Shown here one piece after another: positions 50,215-61,346 of a stretch of 64,000 nucleotides of DNA. Source of the stretch: Haloarcula salina (lineage in GTDB: Archaea > Halobacteriota > Halobacteria > Halobacteriales > Haloarculaceae); the NCBI RefSeq assembly GCF_010119195.1, contig NZ_WRXL01000004.1, forward strand, positions 124,001 to 188,000. Direction: 5' to 3'. Every line of letters starts with the position of its first letter. The first letter of the stretch is position 1. Both the position numbers and the translations under genes were made by a program. The notes beneath the pieces are model-generated. The model was given only the letters and a program-made list of their open reading frames with translations. It was not told the DNA's origin and searched no databases.

Positions 50215-50937
50215 CTATCGAGTCGGTCCGCCAGAAGCGGACTCGCGGTCGCCCGCGAGCGCCGGTACGTCGGCGGCCGCCGTCCCAATTGCGTAGGCCC
50301 CGGCGACGGATCCGTAGAACGATATCACCGGGAGGAGCAGGACGCCGATCACCGTCGCGGCGACGACGCCGGCGACCGCCTGTGCAACGACCGCGATGAC
50401 GACGGCGACCAGCCAGGCGACGGCGTACGTTCGGGAGCCGCCGATTTCGCGGAGCGTCCCGGGCGAGAACGCCGCGCCCGCGCGGCCCGTGACCGCGTAG
50501 GCCGCGATGGCCGCGGGAAGGAGGTACGCGGCGGCGACGACGATGACGACGGTCACGAGTATCACGAGCAGCGCGAGTAGCAGGCCGCCGATTGCGATGT
50601 CCGACGCGGGTGGCTCGCCGCCGGGCGACGAGACCACCGTGACGGGGAGAACGAGCGACGCGACAGCGAGGCCGAGCACCGCCAGCGGAACCACGGCGTA
50701 GACGACTCCGATCAGGAAGCCGACGAAGCCCTCGACGAGCAGGTCCGTCCACTCCTCGAACTCCGGCGGCGACTCGTCGTTGCCCGCGTCGACCTCCCTG
50801 ATGACGCTGATGAGGTAGCCGTACACCAACAGCGCCGGGACGAAGAAGACGCCGAGCGCGCTCAACAGGGCGCCGACGAGCAACGTCTCGACGTTCTTCT
50901 CTCCGGACCAGGGGTATCGAATGGCTTCTTCGAGCAT
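50215..50937 (-). CDS. DUF4013 membrane protein (copy 2)
   Basis: A 240-residue membrane protein of the DUF4013 type with about five to six helices. The N-terminus MLEEAIRYPWSGEKNVETLLVGALLSALGVFFVPALLVYGYLISVIREV and the middle FEEWTDLLVEGFVGFLIGVVYAVVP, then FSPGTLREIGGSRTYAVAWLVAVV and FYGSVAGAYAIGTAA, are the family's landmarks. It is clearly a paralogue of the neighbouring gene at 50980, with the same motif order, from a tandem duplication. Function unknown. Confidence 0.85.
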   Translation of the reverse strand: MLEEAIRYPWSGEKNVETLLVGALLSALGVFFVPALLVYGYLISVIREVDAGNDESPPEFEEWTDLLVEGFVGFLIGVVYAVVPLAVLGLAVASLVLPVTVVSSPGGEPPASDIAIGGLLLALLVILVTVVIVVAAAYLLPAAIAAYAVTGRAGAAFSPGTLREIGGSRTYAVAWLVAVVIAVVAQAVAGVVAATVIGVLLLPVISFYGSVAGAYAIGTAAADVPALAGDRESASGGPTR

Positions 50938-50979
50938 GGTGACTGATAGTATCTCGGAAAACAGCGTCGTTCGGACCGC

Positions 50980-51681
50980 TCAGGCGGCCGGTCGGCCGGC
51001 GGGCGTCTCGTCGCCGTCGTCGACCGACGGCATCTCGTTGACGGCGGTCCCGATGGCGTAGGCCCCGGCGACGTTCGCGTAGAACGTCAGGAAGGGGGCC
51101 AGTAGCGCGCCGATGAGGACGGCGTTCAGGACGCCGATGACGACGCCGCTGAGGAGGCTGATTGCGACGGCGACCAGCCAGCCGGTGGCGTAGGTCCGGC
51201 TGAACGCCATCGAACGGAGTTCGCCGGGCGAGAACGCCGCGGCGATGCTGTCGGTTCGGACGAACGCGACGACGGCGGCCGGGATCACGTACGCCATGGC
51301 GAGCGAGATGATGGCCACCGCGAGCGCGGCGACGACCACGATGAAGCCGACGGCGAGTCCGCTTCCAGAGCCGTTCCCGCCGAGGCCGAGCGTCACGCCG
51401 CTCGCGAACAGCGCGACGACGGCGATGGCCGTCGGGACGAGCGAGTAGACGAACCCGATGACGAACACCTTCAGGCCGTCCATCCCGAGGTCACCCCAGT
51501 CGTCGAACTCCGGCGGTTCGGTCTCGCCGTTCAGCACGCCCCGGAGCGTCCGGACGACGTAGCCGATGACGAAGAACGTCGGGACCACCAGGAAACTGAG
51601 GAACAGCAGGAGGCCGCCGATGGCGATGGTTTTCACTGCGCTGTCGCTCTCTCGCGGATAGTTGAGTGCGTCTTGGAACAT
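50980..51681 (-). CDS. DUF4013 membrane protein (copy 1)
   Basis: A 233-residue DUF4013 protein, MFQDALNYPRESDSAVKTIAIGGLLLFLSFLVVPTFFVIGYVVRTLRGV. It shares with copy 2 the segments FDDWGDLGMDGLKVFVIGFVYSLVP, FSPGELRSMAFSRTYATGWLVAV and FYANVAGAYAIGTAV. The frame extends 19 codons upstream, but the inner ATG matches the start of copy 2. The AT-rich region 51755-51790 on its upstream side probably holds the promoter. The two copies are 42 nt apart and probably cotranscribed. Confidence 0.85.
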   Translation of the reverse strand: MFQDALNYPRESDSAVKTIAIGGLLLFLSFLVVPTFFVIGYVVRTLRGVLNGETEPPEFDDWGDLGMDGLKVFVIGFVYSLVPTAIAVVALFASGVTLGLGGNGSGSGLAVGFIVVVAALAVAIISLAMAYVIPAAVVAFVRTDSIAAAFSPGELRSMAFSRTYATGWLVAVAISLLSGVVIGVLNAVLIGALLAPFLTFYANVAGAYAIGTAVNEMPSVDDGDETPAGRPAA

Positions 51682-52085
51682 TTTGTGACTCCTCCGTGAC
51701 ACGCGCCTGGCCGGCGTGGCGACTGCCACGTCAGTCACGACGAGCTATCACATCGACATATAATACGCCTTACAAGTATATATAACAGACTGTGAATCGT
51801 GCTGGTCACACTCACGTGGCGTGCTAGCATGGACAGCAGACTCGGTCGATGGATTCGAGATAAACGATTCTCAATCAAAAATGCGTTTATGGCAGTTTCG
51901 ACCGCTAAGAGGCCGAAACCGAGGGATCTTCGCCCTCCAGTAGACCCGAGGATTCATAACGATAAGACGTTAGGATTAGATAGCAAGATGGTCCGACACG
52001 AGGGTGGCGAGGCGAGCGCTGCGGAGTCTCTGAGTCGGGATTGGAGTGTGGCCGGGTCACGGTCGTACCGGATCGGAGGGCGAGC
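51682..52085. other. Intergenic/leader region upstream of the fused ABC ATPase
   Basis: About 400 nt with several AT-rich elements (ATATAATACG at 51758-51767, AGTATATATAACAG at 51775-51788, GCGTTTATGG at 51883-51892, ATAACGATAAG at 51956-51966), any of which could be TATA boxes. An imperfect inverted repeat GTTTCGACC / GGCCGAAAC lies at 51895-51903 / 51911-51919. A frame of up to 96 codons (GTG at 51799), with an inner ATG at 51988 giving 33 residues, ends in a GTGA overlap with the ABC gene. It may be a leader peptide; no homology was recognised. Confidence 0.35.
52075..52079 (+). promoter_or_regulatory. Shine-Dalgarno-like site of the fused ABC ATPase
   Basis: GGAGG lies 6 nt before the GTG at 52086, supporting that codon as the start rather than an upstream TTG. 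Confidence 0.45.
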
Positions 52086-54245
<2,160 letters not shown>

Positions 54246-54290
54246 GCGCCGGTCGAACCGGTCGATTACGGCGGTCCCCGACCGGGTGAA

Positions 54291-55061
54291 TCACCGCGTC
54301 GCGCGAAGCAGGACCTTCTGGTTCGCGAACGACTCGACATCGCCGTCGGCCGTCTGCACGTCGAACGCCTCCACAGCGCCCGCCGGCGGGTCGGCGAAGG
54401 CCGCTTCGAGGCGCTCGCGCCGAGCCGGGGGCGTCTCGACGTTCGCCACCCACTCGTCGTAGGCGAGGGTCTTGTCGACGACCCGGGCGGTTTCGACGGT
54501 GAAGCCCGCGCCTTCGAGCCACTCGACCCAGTCGTCGACGCGGTGGGAACGGACGTGCGTCGGGTCACGCAACCGCTCGACCGTGTTGAGGAAGTCGTCG
54601 AGCGCGTCGTCGGCCGGGGCGACGTTGTCCTCGAAGGCGAAGGTCCCACCGGGTTCGAGGACACGGGCCACCGCCTCGACGAACGCGACCGGGTCAGGGA
54701 AGTGGTGGGCGGCGATGCGGCAGGCCACGGCGTCGAAGGCGTCCGCGCCGAACGGGAGCGCCTCGGCGTCGCAGACGACGCCTTCGACGGCCGGAAACGC
54801 CGTCGTCGCGGTCCGAACCATGTCCGGGGCGGCGTCGGTCGCGACGACGCGGTCGACCCCGGCCTCGACCAGCGCGCCGGCGGTGTGGCCCGCGCCCGTG
54901 GCCACGTCGAGGGCCCGGCGAGACGAGGCGCACCACGAGGCGAGCTGGTCGAGGTCGGTGCCGGACCGGTGGACGTCGCTGTCGAGGTACGCGTCGGCGT
55001 GAGCGCCGAAGTGCGCCGCCGTCGAACGCTTCCGTTCGCTCGCGTCGCCTCCCTGTTCCAT
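54291..55061 (-). CDS. Class I SAM-dependent methyltransferase
   Basis: A 256-residue Methyltransf_11-type enzyme. Motif I is RRALDVATGAGHTAGALVEAG, motif II VVATDAAPDMVRTAT, then VVCDAEALPFGADAFDAVACRIAAHHFPDPVAFVEAVARVLEPGGTFAFED. This is close to the UbiE/quinone-type methyltransferase group; substrate unknown. MEQGGDASERKRSTAAHFGAHADAYLDS is a natural N-terminus. It is convergent with the ABC ATPase and divergent from the CoA-ester lyase. Confidence 0.85.
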   Translation of the reverse strand: MEQGGDASERKRSTAAHFGAHADAYLDSDVHRSGTDLDQLASWCASSRRALDVATGAGHTAGALVEAGVDRVVATDAAPDMVRTATTAFPAVEGVVCDAEALPFGADAFDAVACRIAAHHFPDPVAFVEAVARVLEPGGTFAFEDNVAPADDALDDFLNTVERLRDPTHVRSHRVDDWVEWLEGAGFTVETARVVDKTLAYDEWVANVETPPARRERLEAAFADPPAGAVEAFDVQTADGDVESFANQKVLLRATR

Positions 55062-55205
55062 ACCGCGCTCGTCCGCCGGCTGGGTGAAAGGGGTTTCGGC
55101 GGCGCTGGGGCGTCGCTCGCTCGATCCGGCGCTCGGCGATCGACCGCGCGGAACGGCCGGCGTTCGACCCGTAGTTTTTCGAGCGGGCCGGACGCGTCGT
55201 CACGT

Positions 55206-56060
55206 ATGGTCCGTCGATCACTGCTGTACACGCCGGGCGACGACCGGGAGATGCTGGAGAAGGCCGTCCGAACGGACGCGGACGCGGTCATCTTCGACCT
55301 CGAAGACGCCGTGGCCCCCGACGAGAAGGGGGCCGCGCGCCGGACTGTCCTGGAGACGCTCGACGCCCTCGACGACCCGACGCCGGCGGTCAGCGTCCGC
55401 GTCAATCCGTACGAGCGCTCCGGCCGGGACGACGTGGCCGCTGTCGTCGGCGAGGCGTCGTCTCCGCCCGAGTTCGTCGTGCTCCCGAAAGCGGAGGGGG
55501 CTGACGACGTCGCGACCCTTCGGGACCACCTCGCCGACCTCGGGGCCGAAGGCGTCGGTATCGTCCCGCTGATCGAGACGGCGGCGGGCGTCCAGGCGGC
55601 CGACGAAATCGCGGCGGCGGCCGGCGTGACTGCGATCGCCTACGGCGACCAGGACTTCACCGCCGATATCGGTGCCACCGTGACCGCCGAGAAGACCGAG
55701 TCGCTCTACGCGCGCCAGCGCGTCGTCGTCGCGGCCGGTGCCGCGGGCGTCGACGCGGTCGACACCGTCTACACCGACATCGCGGACGCCGAGGGGCTCC
55801 GCGAGCAGGTCGAGACGGTCGTCGAGTTCGGCTTCGACGGCAAGCTCGCCATCCACCCCGACCAGGTCCCGGTCATCAACGAGGCGTTCACGCCGGACTC
55901 GGACGAGATCGAGTGGGCTGAGCGCGTGATCGACGGCGAGCGGGCGGCCGACGAGGCGGGTGACGGCGTGTTCACCGTCGGCGGGCAGATGATCGACCCG
56001 CCGCTCGTCGAGCGCGCGAGGACGATTCTCGGCCGCGCGAGGGCCGCTGGAAAGCGGTAA
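55206..56060 (+). CDS. HpcH/HpaI-type CoA-ester lyase (CitE-like)
   Basis: A 284-residue TIM-barrel lyase of the citrate lyase beta/malyl-CoA lyase family. Characteristic sites: RRSLLYTPGDDREMLEKA, metal-binding VIFDLEDAVAPDEK, SVRVNPYERSG, VLPKAEG, IVPLIETAAGV, AYGDQDFTADIG and KLAIHPDQVPVINEAF. It cleaves a 3-hydroxy-acyl-CoA such as malyl-, methylmalyl- or citramalyl-CoA; which one cannot be told. In Halobacteria related enzymes serve the methylaspartate cycle. The ATG at 55206 is preceded at about 27 nt by a TATA-like TAGTTTTT (55174-55181). The acyl-CoA synthetase follows 96 nt downstream. Confidence 0.9.
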   Translation: MVRRSLLYTPGDDREMLEKAVRTDADAVIFDLEDAVAPDEKGAARRTVLETLDALDDPTPAVSVRVNPYERSGRDDVAAVVGEASSPPEFVVLPKAEGADDVATLRDHLADLGAEGVGIVPLIETAAGVQAADEIAAAAGVTAIAYGDQDFTADIGATVTAEKTESLYARQRVVVAAGAAGVDAVDTVYTDIADAEGLREQVETVVEFGFDGKLAIHPDQVPVINEAFTPDSDEIEWAERVIDGERAADEAGDGVFTVGGQMIDPPLVERARTILGRARAAGKR

Positions 56061-56082
56061 ATTACCATCGGATCGGTCGTTG

Positions 56083-56091
56083 CTTATAAAG
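56083..56091 (+). promoter_or_regulatory. TATA box of the ADP-forming acyl-CoA synthetase gene
   Basis: CTTATAAAG lies about 70 nt before the ATG at 56157, implying a short 5' leader of roughly 40 nt. Confidence 0.45.
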
Positions 56092-56156
56092 AATGATGAT
56101 TACCGGCCACCATCGGAAGTAGGTTCAGGCGGCCGCCGCGAGAATCGTCCCGCGTC

Positions 56157-58310
56157 ATGACATCGAATGGCGCAACGAGCGCGGAGACAGAGACGCACGC
56201 GACGCCGGACCTGGAGCGACTGTTCGACCCCGACTCGGTCGCAGTCGTCGGGGCCAGTCCGGACTCCTTTTACTCGGGGAACCTCGTCGATAACCTCCTC
56301 GACTACGGCTTCGACGGCGACCTCTACCCGGTCAACCCGAGTCGGGACGAGGTATGGGACCGGCGGTGTTACGACGACGTGGACGACGTGCCGGAGACCG
56401 TCGATCTCGTCGTCGTGAGCGTCCCACGAGAGTACGTCGTCGACGTGGTCCGCGCGGCGGGAGACCGGGGCGTCCCCGTCGCGCTCGTGCTCACCGCGGG
56501 GTTCTCGGAAGCCGACGAGGCCGGCGCGGCCGTCGAAGCGGACCTCGCCGCGGCCGCCGAAGACGCAGGTATCCGTGTCGTCGGGCCGAACTGCATCGGC
56601 GTGATGTCGTCCGCGGGCGCGACGCTCACCTCGACGTGCTCGCGCGAGCCCGAACCCGGCGGCATCGGCCTCGTCAGCCAGTCCGGCGCGCTGGCGTTCA
56701 CCACTTTCTTCGAGCGGGCGGCCGATCAGGACCTGCACTTCAGCCACATCGTCTCGACCGGGAACGAGACCGACCTGACGCTCACGGACTACGTCGCCTA
56801 CCTGGCCGAACAGGATGACGTCGACGTGATCTGCACGTACGTCGAGGGCATCGAAGACCCGGAGCGGTTCATGCGCGTCGCCGAGCGCGCCGTCCGAAAC
56901 GGCACGCCCGTCCTGACGGTCAAGATCGGCCAGTCGGACCAGGCGGAGGCGGCCACCCTCTCGCACACCGGGTCGCTCACCGGCGACGACGACGCCTGGG
57001 CGGCCGCCTTCGACCAGACCGGCGTCCAGCGGGTCCCCGACATCCCCGACCTCCTCGGTCGCGCGAACGCGCACACCGGGGGCGCACCGCCGGACGGCGA
57101 CCGCGTCTGTATCGCCTCGACCAGCGGCGGCCTCGCGAGCCTGCTCGCCGACATGGCCGCCGAGCGCGGCCTCGCGCTCCCGGACATCGACGGGGCGACC
57201 GAGCAGGCGCTCCTCGACCTGGACGACCTCCTGACCTACGGCGAACTCCGGAATCCCGCCGACATCCGCGGGTACGGCGCGGACGTGCTCCCGGAAATCG
57301 CCGATGCGCTCCTCAACGACGACGGCTTCGACGCCTACGTCTTCGCCATCGGCCTGTCGGGCGTCGACGACCGCGCCGCCGACATCGCCGCCGACCTGGC
57401 GGCCATCGCGGCGCGGGCCGAAGACCCGGTGTACGTCCTCTGGACCGGCCGGAAGGTGCCAGACGACCCGAGCGAGACGCCGGCCTACGCCCGGCTCCGC
57501 GAGTCCGTGCCGTTCTACGAGGACCCGAGCCGGTGTCTCGACGCCGTCGCGTCCACTGTCGAGTTCGCCGCCGCTCGCGACCGACTCGCCGACCAGTCTC
57601 CCCGGAGCGCCCTCGCCGCTGACCGCGGGGCGTCGGCGGATCTCGACCTCCCGCGCGGTCGCGTTCTCACGTGGGAGGAAGCCGAGTCCCTCCTCTCGGC
57701 GTTCGACGTACCGACGGTCGAGACGCGGCTGGCGACCAGCGCAGACGAGGCCGCCGACGCGCTGGCCTCGATGGACGGGTCTGCGGTCCTCAAGGTCGAC
57801 TCGCCGGAACTGCCCCACCGGACCGACGCAGGGGCCGTCAGGCTCGGCGTCGAGTCCGCCGAGGAGGCACGGGAGGCCTACGACGACGTGTACACGGCCG
57901 CTCGGACCCGCGTGGACGACGACGATATCGCCGGGATTCTGGTCCAGCCGATGGTCGACGGCGGCGTCGAGGCGATGCTCGGCGTCGCGCCGGGCGACGT
58001 GTTCGGCTCGCTCGTCACCGTCGGGCCCGGCGGCGTGCTCGTGGAGGTGCTCGACGAGAGCGCGACGCTCGTCCCGCCGTTCTCTCGGGCCGACGCGCGT
58101 CGAGCCGTCGAGGAGACGGCCCTCGCCGACGTGTTGACCGACCGGCGCGACGGGGAGCCGCTGCCCGTCGACCCGGTCGTCGACCTCCTGGTGTGCGTCG
58201 GCGACCTCGCCGCCTCGGTCGAGTCCGTGGCCGAACTCGACCTCAACCCCGTCGTGGTCACCGCCGACGGCCCCGTCGCCGTCGACGCGCTGGTCCGGAC
58301 GACCGAATAA
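56157..58310 (+). CDS. ADP-forming acyl-CoA synthetase (acetate-CoA ligase type)
   Basis: A 717-residue single-chain enzyme of the NDP-forming acyl-CoA synthetase family. The CoA-binding Rossmann domain is VAVVGASPDSFYSGNLVDNLLDYGFDGDLYPVNP. Succinyl-CoA-ligase-like domains follow (PNCIGVMSSAG; IGLVSQSGALAFTTF), with the phosphohistidine H270 in ATLSHTGSLTGDD. The C-terminal ATP-grasp part starts near residue 500 (LTWEEAESLLSAFDVPTVETRLA; AVLKVDSPELPHRTDAGAVRLGV; VAELDLNPVVV). It interconverts acyl-CoA + ADP + Pi with acid + CoA + ATP, saving the thioester energy. Beside the CoA-ester lyase it suggests a catabolic step. The acid is unknown. Confidence 0.92.
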   Translation: MTSNGATSAETETHATPDLERLFDPDSVAVVGASPDSFYSGNLVDNLLDYGFDGDLYPVNPSRDEVWDRRCYDDVDDVPETVDLVVVSVPREYVVDVVRAAGDRGVPVALVLTAGFSEADEAGAAVEADLAAAAEDAGIRVVGPNCIGVMSSAGATLTSTCSREPEPGGIGLVSQSGALAFTTFFERAADQDLHFSHIVSTGNETDLTLTDYVAYLAEQDDVDVICTYVEGIEDPERFMRVAERAVRNGTPVLTVKIGQSDQAEAATLSHTGSLTGDDDAWAAAFDQTGVQRVPDIPDLLGRANAHTGGAPPDGDRVCIASTSGGLASLLADMAAERGLALPDIDGATEQALLDLDDLLTYGELRNPADIRGYGADVLPEIADALLNDDGFDAYVFAIGLSGVDDRAADIAADLAAIAARAEDPVYVLWTGRKVPDDPSETPAYARLRESVPFYEDPSRCLDAVASTVEFAAARDRLADQSPRSALAADRGASADLDLPRGRVLTWEEAESLLSAFDVPTVETRLATSADEAADALASMDGSAVLKVDSPELPHRTDAGAVRLGVESAEEAREAYDDVYTAARTRVDDDDIAGILVQPMVDGGVEAMLGVAPGDVFGSLVTVGPGGVLVEVLDESATLVPPFSRADARRAVEETALADVLTDRRDGEPLPVDPVVDLLVCVGDLAASVESVAELDLNPVVVTADGPVAVDALVRTTE

Positions 58311-58424
58311 ACGGCGCGCGCACCGAAACCGGTTTCCGACGGTGTAGTAGGAACGGACTACTGCCTGAAAACGGCCGTCCGTCGCCCGTTCCCTGGATTC
58401 TCGCCGCTCGTCCATGGCTAACAA

Positions 58425-58433
58425 AGGTTAAAT
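58425..58433 (+). promoter_or_regulatory. Probable TATA box of the HTH_10 gene
   Basis: AGGTTAAAT would place transcription start near 58456, about 15 nt before the expected start-codon position at 58471. Confidence 0.4.
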
Positions 58434-58470
58434 GTGGGTCCGAGTAACTGGGAGTATACGGACACTCAGG

Positions 58471-59197
58471 GTGATCTGAAATTCTCCGTGTCGACTTTCA
58501 GACAGTTCAATCGGGGGTCGTCAGCGACTTCCAGGCGCAGTTCCCGGACATCTACTCCATCGAGTTCGAGAACGCGTTCTACGCCGACGAGGGCGACTGG
58601 ATCGAGTCGCTGCTGGTCACCGCGGAGACCGAACTCGACCCCGAGGCGATGGTCGACGCCATCGACCGCGCCGAGCTGTTCTTTCACGAACGCGTCTCGG
58701 TGGACGCCTCGGAGAAGCCGACGTACCGGCTGACCATCGTCGCCCACGAACCGTACCCGTTCCTCCTGGGCGTGCTCCTTCGCGGGAGGGCGATCCCGAA
58801 CCGGCTGAAGCTCTACGACGGCCGTTTCGACGGCGTCATCACCGTCAAAGAGTGGGACGACTTCAGGGCGCTCGCCGACCAGATCGACGAGCGCTTCGGG
58901 AAGTTCGAACTCCAGAGCGTGAACCAGGTCGAGACGACCGGCGAACCGCTCGGGAGCGGCCAGCTCGGCCGCGTGTTGCGCAACGAACTCTCACAGGAGC
59001 AGCTGTCGGTTCTCCGAACGGCTCACTCGATGGGGTACTTCGACGTGCCGCGCGGGGCGACGGCCGACGACCTCGCGACGGAACTCGACATCGCTCAGTC
59101 CACGCTCAGCGAACGGCTCCGGCTCGCGGAGAAACAGCTCTTCGACCTCGTCTTCTCCGGCGGTCCGTCGCCGACCGCCGAGGCCGACGCGGAGTGA
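58471..59197 (+). CDS. HTH_10 (bacterio-opsin activator-type) regulator with disrupted start
   Basis: The coding frame from TCT (58475) to the stop at 59197 gives SEILRVDFQTVQSGVVSDFQ... It includes the sensor-like N-terminal half (YRLTIVAHEPYPFLLGVLLRGRAIPNRLKLYDGRFDGVITVKEWDDF) and a complete HTH_10 domain (LSQEQLSVLRTAHSMGYFDVPRGATADDLATELDIAQSTLSERLRLAEKQLF). No ATG, GTG or TTG opens this frame before residue 59 (ATG 58649). The GTG at 58471 would be the expected start, but one extra A at 58474 puts it out of frame and creates GTG-ATC-TGA. Either initiation is unusual, the gene is damaged, or the base is an error. It probably regulates the adjacent transporter or CoA genes (inference). 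Confidence 0.75.
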
Positions 59198-59342
59198 CAG
59201 GCCGACCGCCGAGTGATCGGTGGCCCGCCGACGGCAAACCGATCGACTCAGTGGCGAGAATTCATACGCGTTTTGAGAGGTGCGAGCGCGGTCGGTCACG
59301 GGGGCAGAATCGGCGGTCGATCACCCCGCTGAGGGCAGTCGT

Positions 59343-59350
59343 ACATAAAG
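59343..59350 (+). promoter_or_regulatory. TATA-like element of the ABC transporter operon
   Basis: TACATAAA about 70 nt before the ATG at 59417 implies a leader of about 45 nt. That leader ends with a Shine-Dalgarno-like GGAGGT a few nt before the ATG, so this operon is probably not leaderless. Confidence 0.45.
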
Positions 59351-59416
59351 GACGATGATGATTGAGGGGTATCGGGAACATCTCCAAGTCGGTATGGCGG
59401 AAACGCTGGAGGTGTA

Positions 59417-61342
59417 ATGTCCCGTGATAAACCATTAGAAATCGAGACAGGTACCACGTCGCGGCGTCGGTTCATCAAGATCGCGAGCGCGGCCGGACTG
59501 GCCGGCATGGCCGGCTGTTCTGGCGGCGACGGCGGCGACGGTGGAACGGAGGGCGCCAGCGGCGACGGTCGGTCGATCGAGACGAAGTTCTGGGAGGAGT
59601 GGCCCGTGGAGACGAAGGGGTCGTCGGTCAACGACGAGGCCGTCCAGTTCGAGTACACCGCGGTCGAGGGGCAGTCCCTGTCCGCGCTCGACATGCACTT
59701 CGCGCAGTCGGAGACGCCGTGGATGCGCGAACACGCGCTGATGATCCAGGAGTCGTTCAGTTCCATCGGCGTCCCGACGAACCTCGTCAACGTCCAGCCG
59801 AGCACCCGGTACGGAGAGTTCTGGCGCGCTGACATCGGCCACCCGGTTCCCGTGGTGATGAACCTCCACGGGCCCGACCCCCAGCGCGGCCTCGACCCGA
59901 ACCCGTTCCTGATGCGCGCCCACCCGGAGACCGGTGGGAACTACTACAACTACAAGAACGACGAGATCACCGAACTGCTCGACGAGCAGGCCCAGACGAT
60001 CGGCGACCAGCAAAAGCGCGCCGAGATCTGCCAGGAGATCCAGACGAAGCTCAGCGAGGACGCCTACGTCATCGCCTCGAACTTCCCCAACGTCATCACG
60101 GTCGCGAACACCGCCGACTGGGAGGGGTACGTGCCGACGCCGGGCAACGGCACGACCCGCGACTCGTTCATCTGGACGCAGGTGAACCTCCAGCCGACGG
60201 GCGACTCGACCACGTGGGTGAAAGGCGTCACCGCCGGGATGCAGGGGACGAACCTCCCCTGGTCCACCGGCGGCCTCGAAGAGAAGCGGCTGCTGAACGT
60301 CTACGACGGCCTCTACGACGCCTCGCCGCAGCTCGAAATCGTCCCGGGCCTGGCGACCGGCCACGAGGTCATCGACGACACCACCGTCGAGATGGACCTC
60401 CGCGAGGGCGTCACCTGGCACGACGGCGAGTCGTTCACGCCCGAGGACGTGAAGTTCAGCGTCGAGATGTACAAGCAACACACCGCCCCCCAGCAGGGAC
60501 CGTTCTACCGGACCATCGACAGCGTCGAAGTGGTGTCGAACCAGGGCGGCGGGCGCGTCCGGTTCAATCTCACCGAGCCCGACGCCGCGTTCCTCACCCA
60601 GCGCGCCGTCCGGAGCGCGATCATCCCCAAGCACCGCTGGCAGGACGTCGACAGCCCCGGGCAGTACAACCCGGACAACCCCGTGGGAACGGGGCCGTTC
60701 AGCTTCGTCAACTGGGAGCAGGGGTCCGAACTCCGCCTGGAGAAGTACGAGGATCACTGGCTGTGGGACGACGACACCCGCCGGGAGATCATGGGCGAGC
60801 AGTACTTCGTCCCCGGCGACGGCATCGACGAGATGGTCGAGTCCAACGTCGGGAACGTCTCGACGCTCATCGGCGCGATGCAGTCCGGCGACATCGACGC
60901 CATCGGGGCCACCGTCTCGAACCAGCAGGCCGAACGCGCCGCGAACGCGAGCGGCGTCGAGAAACAGACCGCGCGCAACTACGTCCCGACGGACGTCCAC
61001 ATCAACCACATCGTCCCGCTGTTCCGCGACAAGACGTTCCGCGTCGCGCTCAGCCACGCCGTGGACAAGCAGGGCTTCGTCGACGGCGTCCTCGGCGGAC
61101 GGGGCGAAGCCATCGACGGCCAGAACCTCATCACGCCGCTGCTGACGCCGTTCTACGGCGAAACCGAGCCCTACGAGTACAACGTGGACAAGGCGCGGTC
61201 GATGCTCCAGCAGGCGGGGTACACCTTCAACGGCGACGACATGCTCGTCTGGCCGACCGGCGACGCCTGGGACGCCTTCGCCGAGCGGGTCGAGGACGGT
61301 CACGCGACGCGGGCCGAACTCGACCAGGCGGACTTCTCCTGA
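59417..61342 (+). CDS. Peptide-type ABC substrate-binding lipoprotein, apparently circularly permuted
   Basis: A 641-residue Tat-exported lipoprotein: TTSRRRF with a lipobox ending at C34 (GLAGMAGC). The mature protein has SBP_bac_5 segments in the wrong order. Residues about 76-250 look like the usual C-terminal part (RYGEFWRADIG..., NYYNYKNDEITELLDEQAQTIGDQQKRAEICQEIQTKLSEDAYVI). Residues about 290-640 look like the usual N-terminal and middle parts (RLLNVYDGLYDASPQLEIVPGLA, MDLREGVTWHDGESFTPEDVKFS, NPVGTGPFSFVNWEQG, FRVALSHAVDKQGFVDGVL, YNVDKARSMLQQAGYTF). The chain then stops at AELDQADFS. The first gene of the transporter operon; the ligand is probably a peptide or similar solute. Confidence 0.88.
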   Translation: MSRDKPLEIETGTTSRRRFIKIASAAGLAGMAGCSGGDGGDGGTEGASGDGRSIETKFWEEWPVETKGSSVNDEAVQFEYTAVEGQSLSALDMHFAQSETPWMREHALMIQESFSSIGVPTNLVNVQPSTRYGEFWRADIGHPVPVVMNLHGPDPQRGLDPNPFLMRAHPETGGNYYNYKNDEITELLDEQAQTIGDQQKRAEICQEIQTKLSEDAYVIASNFPNVITVANTADWEGYVPTPGNGTTRDSFIWTQVNLQPTGDSTTWVKGVTAGMQGTNLPWSTGGLEEKRLLNVYDGLYDASPQLEIVPGLATGHEVIDDTTVEMDLREGVTWHDGESFTPEDVKFSVEMYKQHTAPQQGPFYRTIDSVEVVSNQGGGRVRFNLTEPDAAFLTQRAVRSAIIPKHRWQDVDSPGQYNPDNPVGTGPFSFVNWEQGSELRLEKYEDHWLWDDDTRREIMGEQYFVPGDGIDEMVESNVGNVSTLIGAMQSGDIDAIGATVSNQQAERAANASGVEKQTARNYVPTDVHINHIVPLFRDKTFRVALSHAVDKQGFVDGVLGGRGEAIDGQNLITPLLTPFYGETEPYEYNVDKARSMLQQAGYTFNGDDMLVWPTGDAWDAFAERVEDGHATRAELDQADFS

Positions 61343-61346
61343 CACA

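Noticed and set aside
58432-58479. Upstream 15-codon ORF (ATG 58432) that might join the HTH_10 gene by frameshifting
   Set aside because: Its ATG lies within the probable TATA box, so it would not be on the mRNA, and no slippery sequence is seen at the junction.
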